The position numbers were made by a program, and so were the translations under genes. Under the pieces are notes generated by a model. That model was not told the DNA's origin. It saw only the letters and a list, made by a program, of their open reading frames with translations, and ran no database searches. Of a stretch of DNA of 64,000 nt, positions 1-10,092 are shown piece by piece. The first letter of the stretch is position 1, and the number at the start of each line of letters is the position of its first letter. The DNA is taken from NCBI RefSeq assembly GCF_000001735.4, contig NC_003076.8:12710001-12774000 (forward strand), in the 5' to 3' direction. This stretch comes from Arabidopsis thaliana. Taxonomy: Eukaryota; Streptophyta; Magnoliopsida; Brassicales; Brassicaceae.

Positions 1-1
1 T

Positions 2-274
2 TGGGTTCAAGAGATTGTGCAAGGACCTTTGAACAAGGTTAAAACTTGGCCAATGTATTTCACAAGAGGATATTTGTTTCATACGCAAACCCACGGCGCT
101 GGACGAAAGATATGTAACTATGGGGTATGTGTTAAAGGTGAAAATTACGCTGATTCATCTGATGAAGCGGATTTCTACGGTACCTTAACTGATGTCATAG
201 AACTCGAGTATGAGGGCATCGTCAATTTGAGGATCACACTATTTAAGTGTAATGGTATGACCCAAAGATCATGA
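2..274 (+). pseudogene. CACTA transposon protein fragment, DUF4216-like
   Basis: The frame is open from the window edge (W-V-Q-E-I-V) to a stop at 272-274. It shows the pattern I associate with the DUF4216 domain at the C-terminal end of TNP2-type CACTA transposases: RGYLFHT, then NYGVCVKG, then DFYGTLTDVIELEY and ITLFKC. Only about 80 residues are present; the rest lies outside the window. From about position 231 the reading frame runs into a 46-bp tandem repeat, so the native C-terminus is replaced by repeat-encoded residues and a stop. It is not the missing end of the CACTA element at 10-18 kb, which has its own DUF4216-like region at about 14.05-14.6 kb. Domain call fairly sure; family name from memory. 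Confidence 0.72.
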
Positions 275-433
275 GAGGATCACACTATTTAAGTGTAATG
301 GTATGACCCAAAGATCAGGAGAGGATCACACTATTTAAGTGTAATGGTATGACCCAAAGATCAGGAGAGGATCACACTGTTTAAGTGTAATGGTATGACC
401 CAAAGATCATGAGAGGATCACACTATTTAAGTA

Positions 434-434
<1 letters not shown>
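231..434. repeat. 46-bp tandem repeat, about 4.4 copies
   Basis: The string GGATCACACTATTTAAGTGT recurs at 231, 277, 323, 369 (one base changed) and 415, an exact 46-bp period. The first unit is the end of the DUF4216-like coding sequence, so the array grew out of the gene by local duplication. The last unit is cut after 18 bases and passes straight into the CTT microsatellite. Confidence 0.93.
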
Positions 435-435
<1 letters not shown>

Positions 436-465
<30 letters not shown>

Positions 466-659
466 CTTCTTCTTCTTCTTCTTCTTCTTCTTCTTCTTCT
501 TCTTCTTCTTCTTCTTCTTCTTCTTCTTCTTCTTCTTCTTCTTCTTCTTCTTCTTCTTCTTCTTCTTCTTCTTCTTCTTCTTCTTCTTCTTCTTCTTCTT
601 CTTCTTCTTCTTCTTCTTCTTCTTCTTCTTCTTCTTCTTCTTCTTCTTCTTCTTCTTCT
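436..659. repeat. (CTT)n microsatellite, about 75 units
   Basis: Uninterrupted CTT/AAG trinucleotide run of about 224 bp with no visible impurity. It joins the 46-bp repeat array on the left to a truncated Athila LTR on the right. Poly-Leu and poly-Arg open frames across it are artefacts of the repeat. Confidence 0.97.
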
Positions 660-1723
660 CAAGTCTCTTGTCTTCTAGTGAATTTAGGGTTTCAACATTT
701 TACTATAAATAGATCACTTTAGGGTTTGTCCAAAGGATCTAGCTTTTATCCTTTAGTTTTTCTTTGTCTTCAAAACTTAATTACTCTTAATCTATTTTGT
801 TTTTGCATTTAGTTGTTTAAGTAAAGTTGTTTAGCTTGTTTAGATCTACATTTTGGTATGATTTCAGTAATTTCTGGGTTTGTGTTCTTGAGAATGTTGG
901 TTGAGTAGTGATTAGAGTTCTTGAGGATGGATTAGATTAGGGTAATCTCTAGGTTAGTTAGGTGGTTAGTGTTTAGGTTAGAACCCTTCTGGATTCGCTT
1001 GGCCCCTATGCGGTTTTCGCTGGCTAATGTGGAGATTCGATCATAGATGTCCAGCGTCCAAAAGACGTTCAAATGGATGTCTGATCTACGAATTTCAGAG
1101 ATTTGTAGACTCGACCAAGACACGTCTTGTCTGCTTATTGGCTTTGGTAGATTGTTTCTTAAACCCTGCTCTGCTATGTTTCATCAACGATAGTTGAGAT
1201 TAGGAAGTGGTAGAGTTATGGGGGTCTTTGTCAAGGCAGTGGATTGACCCGGTTTTTGAATCTATCGTCAAGGGTACCCACCTTTCACCTATTAACCATC
1301 TGATGAACCCTAGAGTTGCCCTTATCAATGAATCCATCCTTAGGACTTCTATTAGATTTATTTGTATCCCCTGTTGATTGCACTTTTATTTACCTGTTAT
1401 TTGTATCCCTTATTTGTATCCCTTGTTGATTGCATTTTGATTCTTAATTTTGTCACCTGTTGGTTTTACTCGACCCAATGATCGAGTAGGGCTCTTAAGT
1501 TCTCATTTTTACTTGTTTGAATCCTGACCTAGGATTGTTACTAGAAACCCACCATCATTATAATCTGGCTTGACTTAGTTGCTTCTGTACACGTCTTGAT
1601 TGCTAGCAATAACAGTGGACTGGATTGACACCCCCTATAGCTGCATCGACATGTTAGTGTTTGTAGGGGAATTGAACTGAATCACACATTCAACATAAGT
1701 AGGCCTACAAAACCTGATTCTCA
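658..1723 (+). repeat. 5' LTR of Athila-like element 1, 5'-truncated
   Basis: From CTCAAGTCTCTTGTCTTC onward this matches the right two thirds of the LTR at 8,533-10,092, including the TATA region, the CTCGACC-containing segments and the end AAGTAGGCCTA. The first 540 bp or so of the LTR are missing; the CTT microsatellite sits in their place and ends in CTC, the same three bases that lead into the retained LTR. The end is placed at about 1,723, just before a PBS-like stretch; intact LTRs of this family in the window end in TTATCA. A truncated 5' LTR would not support normal reverse transcription. Confidence 0.85.
702..712 (+). promoter_or_regulatory. TATA box of Athila LTR
   Basis: ACTATAAATAG inside the LTR. 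The same TATAAATAGAT core is present in the 3' LTR (about 9,125), in the minus-strand Athila LTR (about 30,555-30,565) and in the solo LTR (about 36,789). Conservation across four diverged LTRs supports a core promoter role. Confidence 0.6.
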
Positions 1724-1742
1724 ATTTTGCGCTGTTGCCGAT
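1724..1742 (+). other. Primer binding site, decayed, Athila type
   Basis: TTTTGCGCTGTTGCCG directly follows the 5' LTR. It resembles the Athila consensus TGGCGCCGTTGCCGGGGA, as I recall it, with several changes. Position right after the LTR is the main support. Confidence 0.5.
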
Positions 1743-1862
1743 TCATTGTTGCATTGTTACATTCAAGATATCAAAAACTTTTAAGATCAAGTTCTTTTAC
1801 ATTTATCAAGTTACTAACTCATATTTTCGTCCGTTTGTTTTTTCTGGTACAAGTTCTAATCT

Positions 1863-2784
1863 TTGTGCATGCAAACTCGATCCAAAGGTTTTGCACACCT
1901 ACTACCATTTAGAGACAGAATTGACAGAATAGCTCAGTTACAAGAAACCAAAGCAAAAGCAGCCTGTGATCAGCAAAGACCAGCTGCTATGGATCAACAG
2001 AACAGACAAGTTGATGTTCAAGAACCACCTAATGTTGATCAACAAGAAACATTGGTGCTGGTGATGCCCCAAGGAATCATCACCAAACATAAGGGATAGT
2101 GCCACCACCAGTTTAGAACAACAACTTTGAGATCAAGAGTGGTCTCATCTCCATGATCCAAGGAAACAAGTTTCATGGTCTACCTATGGAAGATCCCCTG
2201 AACTATCTTGACAGCTTTGATAGGCTCTTTGGCCTTACTAAGATCAATGGTGTCACTGAAGATATGTTTCAGCTCAGATTATTTCCCTTCTCTTTGGGAG
2301 ACAAGGCACACCACTAGGAAAAGACTATACCCCAAGACTCCATCACCTCATGGGACGATTGTAAGAAAGCTTTTCTTGCCAAGTTCTTCTCTAATTCTCG
2401 TACAGCTAGATTGAGGAACGAGATCTCAGGCTTCACACAGCAAAACATAAAACTTTCTGTGAAGCTTGGGAGAGGTTTAAAAGCTACACCACTCAGTGCC
2501 TCCATCACGGTTTTAAGAAGGCTTCATTATTGAGCACACTCTATAGAGGAGCCTTACCAAAGATCAGAATGCTACTTGACACCGCCTCCAATGAAAACTT
2601 CCTGAACAAGGATGTAGAAGAAGGATGGGAGTTGGTCGAAAATCTAGCACAATCTGATGGGTGCTACAATGAAGACTATGATCGCTCAGTGAGAGGAACT
2701 AGAGGTAGTGAGGATAAACAGAGCAAGGATATCAAGGCTCTGAAAGAACAGCTACACAAGCTGTTGCTAGCTCAGCAAAAGTAG
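1863..2784 (+). pseudogene. gag: Athila-like gag, frameshifted
   Basis: Remnant of the capsid-type gag polyprotein of a Ty3/gypsy element. The N-terminal part (1,863-2,099) is Gln-rich and ends in a stop. Pieces in other frames between about 2,150 and 2,520 read [31 protein letters not shown] and [12 protein letters not shown], the retrotransposon gag signature, and 2,530-2,784 supplies the continuation ([19 protein letters not shown], then a Lys/Gln-rich end). At least two frameshifts and several stops separate the pieces. No CCHC zinc knuckle follows, so the end of gag is deleted or was absent. It lies in the expected order after the PBS and before the protease remnant. Confidence 0.8.
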
Positions 2785-3051
2785 ATACACTACATCACTG
2801 ACGAAGAGCACTTCCAAATGCAAGAAGCGGGGAATGATCAAACTGAAGAGTTGTGCTACAACAAGGGGTAAAACAACTACAAACCCAACCCAAACCTTCT
2901 ATAGAAGCACTAATGTAGCTAACCCCCAAGATCAAGTGTATCCACCACAACAGAATCAGTCTAAGCCTTTTGTTTAGTACAACCAAGGTTATGTCCCTAA
3001 ACAACAGTTTAATGGAGGCTACCAACAGCAGAATCCACATCCACATGGTCT

Positions 3052-3564
3052 AATAGAGAACCTTCCTGTCAAGATTGAAAATGTTAAGATACCTACAGAT
3101 TTTGTGGTATTGGACGTAGATGAAGAAGGCAAGGATCCCCTGATCCTAGGCAGACCATTCTTAGCTTCAGCTGGAGCAGTCATAGATGTAAGGAATGGAA
3201 AAAATAATCTGAACCTTGAAAAAGGCATCAAGATGAAGTTTGACTTCAGAGAAGCTTCAGGGAAATCAACAACAGGAGGTCAAAATTTTGGGATTCAGGA
3301 CATGGATGTTGATGAAGAAACAGAAGCTGAAACCTCACCAAGAGTTAACTATACTTCTCAACTTAGCAAGCTGAAGAGGACTTTTGACCACAAGAAGAGA
3401 GCAATTGAAAGGCTAGCTCAGACTGAAGATCCTACAGAAGATGACTGGTATGAGATGAGAAAAAAATTTAAATGGCAAAGCAGATTCATAGAAGGATTAT
3501 TTTCAAGGGTGATGAAGCTGAAAGATCAACTATGGATGTTTGAAAAACGAGTTAAAAATTTTCA
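3052..3564 (+). pseudogene. Retropepsin C-terminal half plus charged spacer
   Basis: The frame reads LPVKIENVKIPTDFVVLDVD, then DPLILGRPFLASAGAVIDV. The LILGRPFL segment is the C-terminal signature of Athila aspartic protease. The catalytic D-T/S-G half is absent: the sequence jumps from gag to this point. After the protease come about 110 charged residues predicted by eye to be helical (KLKRTFDHKKRAIERLAQ and similar). A -1 frameshift at about 3,563 leads into the next ORF, so both once formed one polypeptide. Reverse transcriptase, RNase H and integrase, expected next, are missing. Confidence 0.75.
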
Positions 3565-4146
3565 AATGGTATTGACCCAGAGAAGATAGAAACTGCACTA
3601 GCTATCAAGGAGGACGAAAATTTCACAACAGAATGGTTTACACCAGAAGATCAGAAAGGAGTTCACTTAGAGGAAAGAAGCCCAGAAAGCAAGTTGTTGA
3701 GTGAGGAGGAAACTCCTATTCCGACTTATTCTCTAGGAGTGCCTAAACAGCCCACCAACCCCTCTGCTGAAGAACACTTGATTCTTGATTCTGTTGCTGA
3801 AGAACTCCTGGAACTCTGGGTTGGATATAAAGCTCAAGATGATACCATTGGGGAGCTAACTTACAAGATGGAAGGACTGAACCATGCAATCTTGGAACTT
3901 CAAGAAATGGTTAAAGGCTACCCCAGTTTTGAATTTGAGGATTGGTCAAAGGAGCCTGGTTCAGAAGAACAAGACTACTCTGCTGATCAGAAAGAAGCTT
4001 ACTTTGTAGAAAAATCAAATGAGTACTCATCCTACCATATGTCAAGAGAGGATGCAGAATATGATTCAGGAACTAAAAATTCAACCACTGAAGATGAAGA
4101 CTTCTCTGTTCCTCTCTTCAACCATTTTTCTGACTATGCTCTGTAA
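3565..4146 (+). CDS. Unrecognised acidic ORF occupying the place of pol
   Basis: Reading from AATGGTATTGAC at 3,565 gives a frame open to the stop at 4,144-4,146, about 193 residues, strongly acidic. A start codon exists at 3,694, but the homologous reading continues upstream, so the ORF is best seen as the C-terminal half of the preceding protease-linked protein after a -1 frameshift. Heptad-like stretches (VAEELLELWVGY, MEGLNHAILELQEMV) suggest a coiled coil; the tail is rich in Glu, Asp, Ser and Tyr. I recognise no domain. Its place between protease and ATHILA ORF-1, where pol should be, suggests a pol-less element that carries an extra domain. Confidence 0.5.
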   Translation, partial: NGIDPEKIETALAIKEDENFTTEWFTPEDQKGVHLEERSPESKLLSEEETPIPTYSLGVPKQPTNPSAEEHLILDSVAEELLELWVGYKAQDDTIGELTYKMEGLNHAILELQEMVKGYPSFEFEDWSKEPGSEEQDYSADQKEAYFVEKSNEYSSYHMSREDAEYDSGTKNSTTEDEDFSVPLFNHFSDYAL

Positions 4147-4844
4147 GAGTCAAGCTTAGTGACTTAAAACAAGCTCACTTGGGAGGAAGTCCCATGTCTA
4201 TCCATGTAAATAACTTTCTATTTTTCTTGTTATTTTTGATGTTTTTGCTTAAGTGTTTCAGGTATGTTTTAGTGATCCTAAGGGAGTCAACGATCGAGTA
4301 AATTTAAACCAAGTCAAGAAAGATCTCAACCGTTGATCGAGTAGAATGAGGAGGAGCATTTTGAGCCATTGATTTGAATGACTAAATGTGGGAAATCACC
4401 CTCACCGTTTGATCGAGTAACCAAGGGAGAAGCATTCTCCACCGTTTGATCGAGTGATTTCTTGCGATTCATTCTGGTCTATTTGATCGAGTGATTGAAG
4501 ATGGAGTATTTCTCACAGTCCGATCAAGTGAAAAAACCAAAGAGACCCTCTTCGTAGACACCAATGCCTCATGACCCGCCTCCATTTAAACGCTGTTGTC
4601 CCGTTATCTTCTTGTCCCCCCCCCCATAATCACTTTGGTCCCCCCCCATTGCAATTCCCGAACTCAACAACCTCATCTCTCCCCCTCCCATACCAAAGCA
4701 TTCTCGAATTCTTACAATTCTCTCTTTATCTCCTTCACTTCCCTTTCTTATAAAAAACTTTTCACAAATTCATTTGTTTCCTCCATCATTCAATCTCCGA
4801 ATCTACTGAATTTTGGTTTTGAGTTTCTTCCACCTTTGTTCTTG
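4147..4844 (+). other. Leader between the gag-side ORF and ATHILA ORF-1
   Basis: Non-coding. Holds several GATCGAGTA or CTCGATC words between 4,290 and 4,530, C-rich runs at about 4,613-4,650, and a pyrimidine-rich leader just before the ORF-1 start. A related leader is seen in reverse at about 42,700-43,100 in the minus-strand Athila element. Confidence 0.6.
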
Positions 4845-6869
4845 ATGATGAACAGGCGCTCGCTTTTGTCAAGGATTCGGAACAAAGCTCTCTCCCCATC
4901 GAAGAGGTACCCAACACCTTCTTCGCATGCAACACCTCGAGGACCTTCTGAACTATCACCCTTGGGGTCGAACAGGAGAGAACAAGCAAGTTTCGAGATC
5001 GATCATAGTGAATCGAGCCAAGAGGAGGAAGTGATGCTAGAAGAAGAGACCTTCAGCTCTCCAGCTGGAAATACTCGTTCGCAAAGGTCGAGTAAGTCCC
5101 CTGCAAGGGAATTCTCGAGGAACAAGGCAGATATCACTCGAGGAAAGAAGCATGTGGGGAGGAGGTTGGAGCTGGTAAATGAAGACTCCGAGGAAGAAAT
5201 GGCTTCACCATAGGAAGATGATCAAACAGAGAAAGGAGGCGATGACGATTTGGAATCAGAGAAGTGTGCAACTCGAAACGAGTACTACAAGCTGCTGAAA
5301 TGCATTGAGTTTTTAGGAAGTCGATACCTTCATCCCGAGACCATGGAGAGACTCGTCATCTATGATGATATAGACTATATGTTTAAGCAGTGCAGCCTGA
5401 ATATTCACATGTTTCGGCCAATGGAGGGGTATGAGGAAGAGACCATCCAGTTTCTTTCATCCGTGGAATTGTTCTTATATGGAGAGTCAGAGGACGATGA
5501 AATCAGGCCAGACGGAAGTTTGGGATACTTGGAGTTCTGTGTGTATGACGTAGAGTATCGGCTTCCAATAGAGCATCTCGAGCTGATGTATGGATTTCCA
5601 AGCGGAAAAGACACAAGTTATCGTTTTGACAAGAGAGAGCTTCAGTCATTCTGGGCCACACTTGGGTCTAAGCATGGATTTTCATCCTCTAGGACCAAGA
5701 GCAACGAGATAAGGAGTCCGGTGGTTAGATACTTTCATAGGTCCTTGGCTAGTGCGCTATTTACAAGAGAAAGGAATGGAACCTTCGTCAATGGAGAACT
5801 AGAGCTGATGGAGACAGCGCTGCAAGAGCTGCTTGGTTTAGCATCAGGCGGTACAGTTCTAGCTGAAGATCAGACAGACACTTCGGTCTCATTCTACCTA
5901 ATTGAGCACCTGCTGAGTTGCAGAGGATGGGCTAAGGGACTTAAGAAACCAGGAAGAATGGTTGTGGGAGGAGTTGTGACCCCAATTCTGAGAGCAGGCA
6001 ATGTACCTCTACATTCAAAGCATATTCCTCCGAGATGGATTGATATGCAACACCTTATAAATTCCAAGAGTTTTTTATCACAGCAGAAGAATGCCTATAA
6101 GTATAGGTTCGATCATCCCACAGTAGGACAATCTATTTTTCTCCTCCCAAATCCCGTTTCCACTTCGATCAGAGATGGTGGCAACATTGAGTTCTGCCCA
6201 CCATTGAAGAACGTCTATACTTCAGGTGATGAAGCTGTACTGATGGAAGGAGTGAATGATGATGAGGCCCCAATCCATCATTCAGATAATGAGGCAGAAC
6301 CTATGGATGAGTCTTACGCAACACAATAGTTTTACTTTAAGGAGTACTCTGCACCGAGGCAACGTAAAGAATCAAAGAAAATTCACAAGCACCTTGGTTT
6401 CCTCCAAAGCTGGTGTAAGTTCCACGACAAGGCTCTCGTGGCACTCAACAAGAAGTTTAACAATCCCCAACTCAAGATAATCTGTTCTTCTTCAACTACG
6501 GCAATGCCACATAACATGCCTTTTGGGAGAAGCGGATCCACTCGTCACGAACCTATGCATTTTGATCCGCCTTCACCACCAAGACAATCTTCATATGAGC
6601 CGAGGGAACACCATGCTGCACCTTCACCAACAAGGCAATCATCCTTCGAACCTAGGGAAAAGGAAAAGAGGAGCAAGTTGAAAAAGGGAAGAAGAACAAA
6701 GAAATTAGATGCTGGAGCAAGCCACTCTACCGCACCACTTGAGGAGCCACTCGATCAACAACCCGAGCAAAGGGTCGAGCATCCAGCAAATCCAAGTTCA
6801 GCACAACCCGTTCCTTGGAGTTACACAAAGGAGAGTATGGACGATTTCGTCTCCTCCTACTTCACCTGA
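4845..6869 (+). pseudogene. ATHILA ORF-1 family protein, two in-frame stops
   Basis: One frame runs from ATG at 4,845 (M-M-N-R-R-S-L-L) to 6,869, about 674 codons, broken only by TAG at 5,211-5,213 and TAG at 6,327-6,329. The N-terminal 120 residues are basic then acidic and look disordered; the core at about 5,250-6,130 carries motifs of the ATHILA ORF-1 family (EYRLPIEHLELMYGFPSG, VRYFHRSLASALFTRE, NGELELME, PRWIDMQHL); the tail is Pro/Lys-rich. The start was chosen because upstream codons are a low-complexity leader. The role of this protein is unknown; it lies downstream of the pol position, where some relatives have an env-like gene. The minus-strand Athila element has a homologue at 32,864-34,139. 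Stop readthrough is possible but decay is simpler. Confidence 0.85.
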
Positions 6870-8518
6870 TCACTGAGGTAACACCACCTCAACCATTGTA
6901 CATACCATAGCATCTTTTTATTATTCTTTGTGTGTTTTGTGTTTTGGTCTTGATTTCTTTCTCAGATTTTTATTACACAAGGGACTGTGTAATTTAAGTT
7001 TGGGGGTGGGTTCAAGACATGTTTAACATTGTGTTCTCTTTTCTTATTTCAAAGTTTGCATCATCTAAGCCATAGAAAAAACCATATTTTGAAAGTTTTT
7101 CAGAAAATGATTTCAACAAAAACAGAGTGTCATGTAGATTGCATTTCACTTTAGGATTGTATGTAGTGTGCTTGCATTTAGGATTGCTCATTTGCATAGG
7201 GGATAATGATGATTTCAAACAGATAAGCATGTTTTGATTCAATGAAGTAAGTTCAATGCCCAGGTTGTTAGTTCTCTATTGCATAACCGATTGTATCTCT
7301 GAAGTAAAACTGCACCCTGCTTTGAATTTGTAGCTTGACTATACTGCTTTGATTCGAAACTCGCTTATCTGATGCCATTCCCTATCTATTAGAACCTGAA
7401 CTGAATTTGCAATTATCATGTCTATGCATTGTTTGTGAACTCATGGCTACCGTATACATACTTGGATCATCTTATTCACTTCACCACCCTTTGTTAATCC
7501 AAGTAGTTGTCTATCATTTTTAGAGCAGTTTCTCATACCCTTAGCGTAGCCTTATTTCAAGCCAAAGATCATTTGTGTGTGATTGTGAGGTCTTTTTCGA
7601 TTGAGCTTGGTATAACGTGTTAGGTATGAGCCGACAAGAGCAGTCTTTCATGTAGACCTAGCCCACGCTTTTCGGGTTAGCTAGGACTAGGTGGACACTT
7701 GTATTAGGGATTGGGATTGTGTATTGAATAAATGGAAATGAGAATGATAATGAAAAGAAAAAGAAAAAGAAAAAAAAAGAGAGAGTAAGAGTTTAGAGTT
7801 CTAAGGGAGATACAAAAGTATTAAGTCTAGTAAAGGGTTTGGAATTCAAATAAGTTAGGCATTGTGATTCAAAGGAAAGGGTAAAAACGCCATCTATGCT
7901 AAGATTAGAAGAAAAGGCTTAAGTTTGTCAAAATATAAAACCAAACCCGCTAGACTCTTAAATCGTTTTAAAGAAGAACCCTTTAGAACTTGAACTAAAA
8001 AGAGAGAGAGAATGAGAAAGAGGGTAGAGTTAGGACATCTATGGGAATGGGATCATCTTCTGAGCTATCATACTATATCATTGGGTAGATGGGAGTCTGT
8101 TCTTGTATGTGTCCATTGGCTTTTACCTTTAGCATTCTTCCGAAGCTCAATCTTTTCTCTGAGAGTCCCCTGTTACTCGACCAAACCATTAGGGGGACCA
8201 TTTTTGTCTCTTAGCCTAAGCCCAAAACCAAGTGAGTTCATAACCATTGCATTGCTTGATCCACTGTTCGCGCTTAATGAATGTTAAAGGGAATTGGTTG
8301 ATGAGAATGCTTGAATAGATTAAGGCAAGTTGTTAGGTTGCATTGTGACGAGTATGGCTAACGTTTTTAAGTGAGGGTCTATCATCTTGCAACCTAGAAT
8401 TAGCTACCTGGACATTGAGCTTACCCGTTTTATAGGCATGCTTCGGTTTTTGAATCCCCACCTTCAAACCTGTCCTTCAACTTAAGATTTTTTGTTTGCT
8501 TGAAGGCAAGCAAGAGAT
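6870..8518 (+). other. Long 3' non-coding region of Athila-like element 1
   Basis: About 1.65 kb without a credible gene. It contains a 20-bp hairpin (6,973-6,992), a PPT-like run (6,996-7,010), a purine-rich run at about 7,735-7,800 and a short AGCCCACGCTTTTCGGGTTA segment near 7,660. The same order of landmarks recurs in reverse at 31,171-32,863, so the region is a conserved part of the family. Short open frames in it are not conserved between the copies by eye. Confidence 0.75.
6973..7010 (+). promoter_or_regulatory. Conserved hairpin plus PPT-like block after ORF-1
   Basis: TTACACAAGGGACTGTGTAA (7-bp stem, 6-base loop) is followed after three bases by AAGTTTGGGGGTGGG. Both parts recur at 32,733-32,770 in reverse. 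The G-run resembles the true PPT at 8,519-8,532. A second priming site or an RNA 3'-processing signal is possible; this is inference. Confidence 0.45.
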
Positions 8519-8532
8519 AAGTTTGGGGGAGT
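8519..8532 (+). other. Polypurine tract of Athila-like element 1
   Basis: AAGTTTGGGGGAGT abuts the 3' LTR start TGATAACA. The minus-strand element has the matching block at 31,157-31,170. Confidence 0.8.
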
Positions 8533-10092
8533 TGATAACACTGTATTTTACTCATTTTAGGTGTATGTTTATCATCATTTAGCTTTGCATTTGCTCATTG
8601 TATCATATCATTTTGCACCATTTTAGCTTATTTTGCATATTTAGGCATCTAGGATCATCTTGCATTCGTATTTCATATTTTGGTGTGTTTTCAGGTGCAG
8701 AAGGAGCTAAAGAGGACTCTACTCGATCCATTCACTCGATCCAGCCAGCAACGGAGGAGGCTGCAGTTTACTCGACCCTCTTACTCGATCAAGGCAGCCT
8801 TAGATGAAGCAGCAGATTGATCTACTCGCCCCTCCTACTCGATCCTCTACTCGACCCATTTACTCGACCAAGGGTGACCAACTCTACAAGACTTGTTGAG
8901 CTATCAAAGCGTCTTCAGATCCTCCTCATTCCCCACTCAACCAGACAACTGAGCATACGGATCAGAGAGGATGAAGCATCTACTCGACCAATTGATCACT
9001 CGGAGCATAGACACAAAGGCGCAGACTTTGCAGCACCCTCTTTACTCGATCCCCAAGATCGAATATTCGCCCAAACCACCTCAAGTCTCTTGTCTTCTAG
9101 TGAATCTAGGGTTTCAACATTTTACTATAAATAGATCACTTTGGGGTTTGTCCAAAGGATCTAGCTTTTATCCTTTAGTTTTTCTTTGTGTTTATGAATC
9201 TTCAAAACTTAATTACTCTTAATCTATTTTGTTTTTGCATTTAGTTATTTAAGTAAAGTTGTTTAGCTTGTTTAGATCTACATTTTGTATGATTTCAGTA
9301 ATTTCTGGGTTTGTGTTCTTGAGAATGTTGCTTGAGTAGTGATTAGGGTTCTTGAGGATGGATTAGATTAGGGTAGTCTCTAGGTTAGTTAGGTGGTTAG
9401 TGTTTAGGTTAGAACCCTTCTGGATTCGCTTGGCTCCTATGCGGTTTTCGCTGGCTAATGTGGAGATTCGATCATAGACGTCCAACGATTTGTAGACTCG
9501 ACCAAGACATTGGCTTGTCTTCTTATTGGCTTTGGTAGATTGTTTTTTAAACTCTACTCTGCTATGTTTCATCAACGACAGTTGAGATTAGGAAGTGGTA
9601 GAGTTATGGGGGTCTCTGTCAAGGCAGTGGATTGACCCAGTTTTTGAATCTATCGTCAAGGGTACATACGTTTCACCTATTAGTCATCTGAGGAACCCTA
9701 GAGTTGCCCTTATCAATGAATCCATCCTTAGGACTTCTATTAGATTTATTTGAATCCCCTGTTGATTGCACTTTTATTTACCTGTTATTTGTATCCCGTG
9801 TTGATTGCATTTTGATTCGTAATTTAATAACTTGTTGGTTCTACTCGACCCAATGATCGAGTAGGGCTCTTAAGTTCTCATTTTTACTTGTTTGAATCCT
9901 GACCTAGGATTGTTACTAGAAACCCACCATCATTATAATTTAGCTTGACTTAGTTGCTTCTGTACACGTCTTGATTGCTAGCAATAACAGTGGACTGGAT
10001 TGACACCCCATATAGCTGCATCGACATGTTAGTGTTTGTAGGGGAATTGAACTGATCACACATTCAACATAAGTAGGCCTAAAAAACCTGTT
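8533..10092 (+). repeat. 3' LTR of Athila-like element 1
   Basis: Starts TGATAACACTGTATTTTACT and ends at about 10,092 after AAAAAACCTG; intact relatives end in TTATCA, so the last bases are decayed or ended early. About 1.56 kb. The U3 part (8,690-9,070) holds many CTCGATCC and CTCGACC words; the TATA box is at about 9,125. The part from 9,071 matches the truncated 5' LTR at 658-1,723. The minus-strand LTR at 29,558-31,156 is a diverged full copy. Confidence 0.9.

Larger units (their letters stand above)
658..10092 (+). mobile_element. Non-autonomous Athila-like LTR retrotransposon 1
   Basis: Order: truncated LTR, PBS, gag remnant, half protease, acidic ORF, ATHILA ORF-1, long 3' region, PPT, LTR. 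Reverse transcriptase, RNase H and integrase are wholly absent, so any past movement would have needed proteins from a full Athila. The two LTRs share long stretches with scattered changes. No target-site duplication can be checked because the left end is lost. Confidence 0.82.

Noticed and set aside
409..678. Long poly-Leu (plus) and poly-Arg (minus) reading frames
   Set aside because: Direct consequence of the CTT microsatellite; no start context or conserved flank.
8012..8287. 91-codon frame in the Athila 3' region
   Set aside because: Not kept in the homologous minus-strand region at about 31.4-31.7 kb; lies in known non-coding retroelement DNA.
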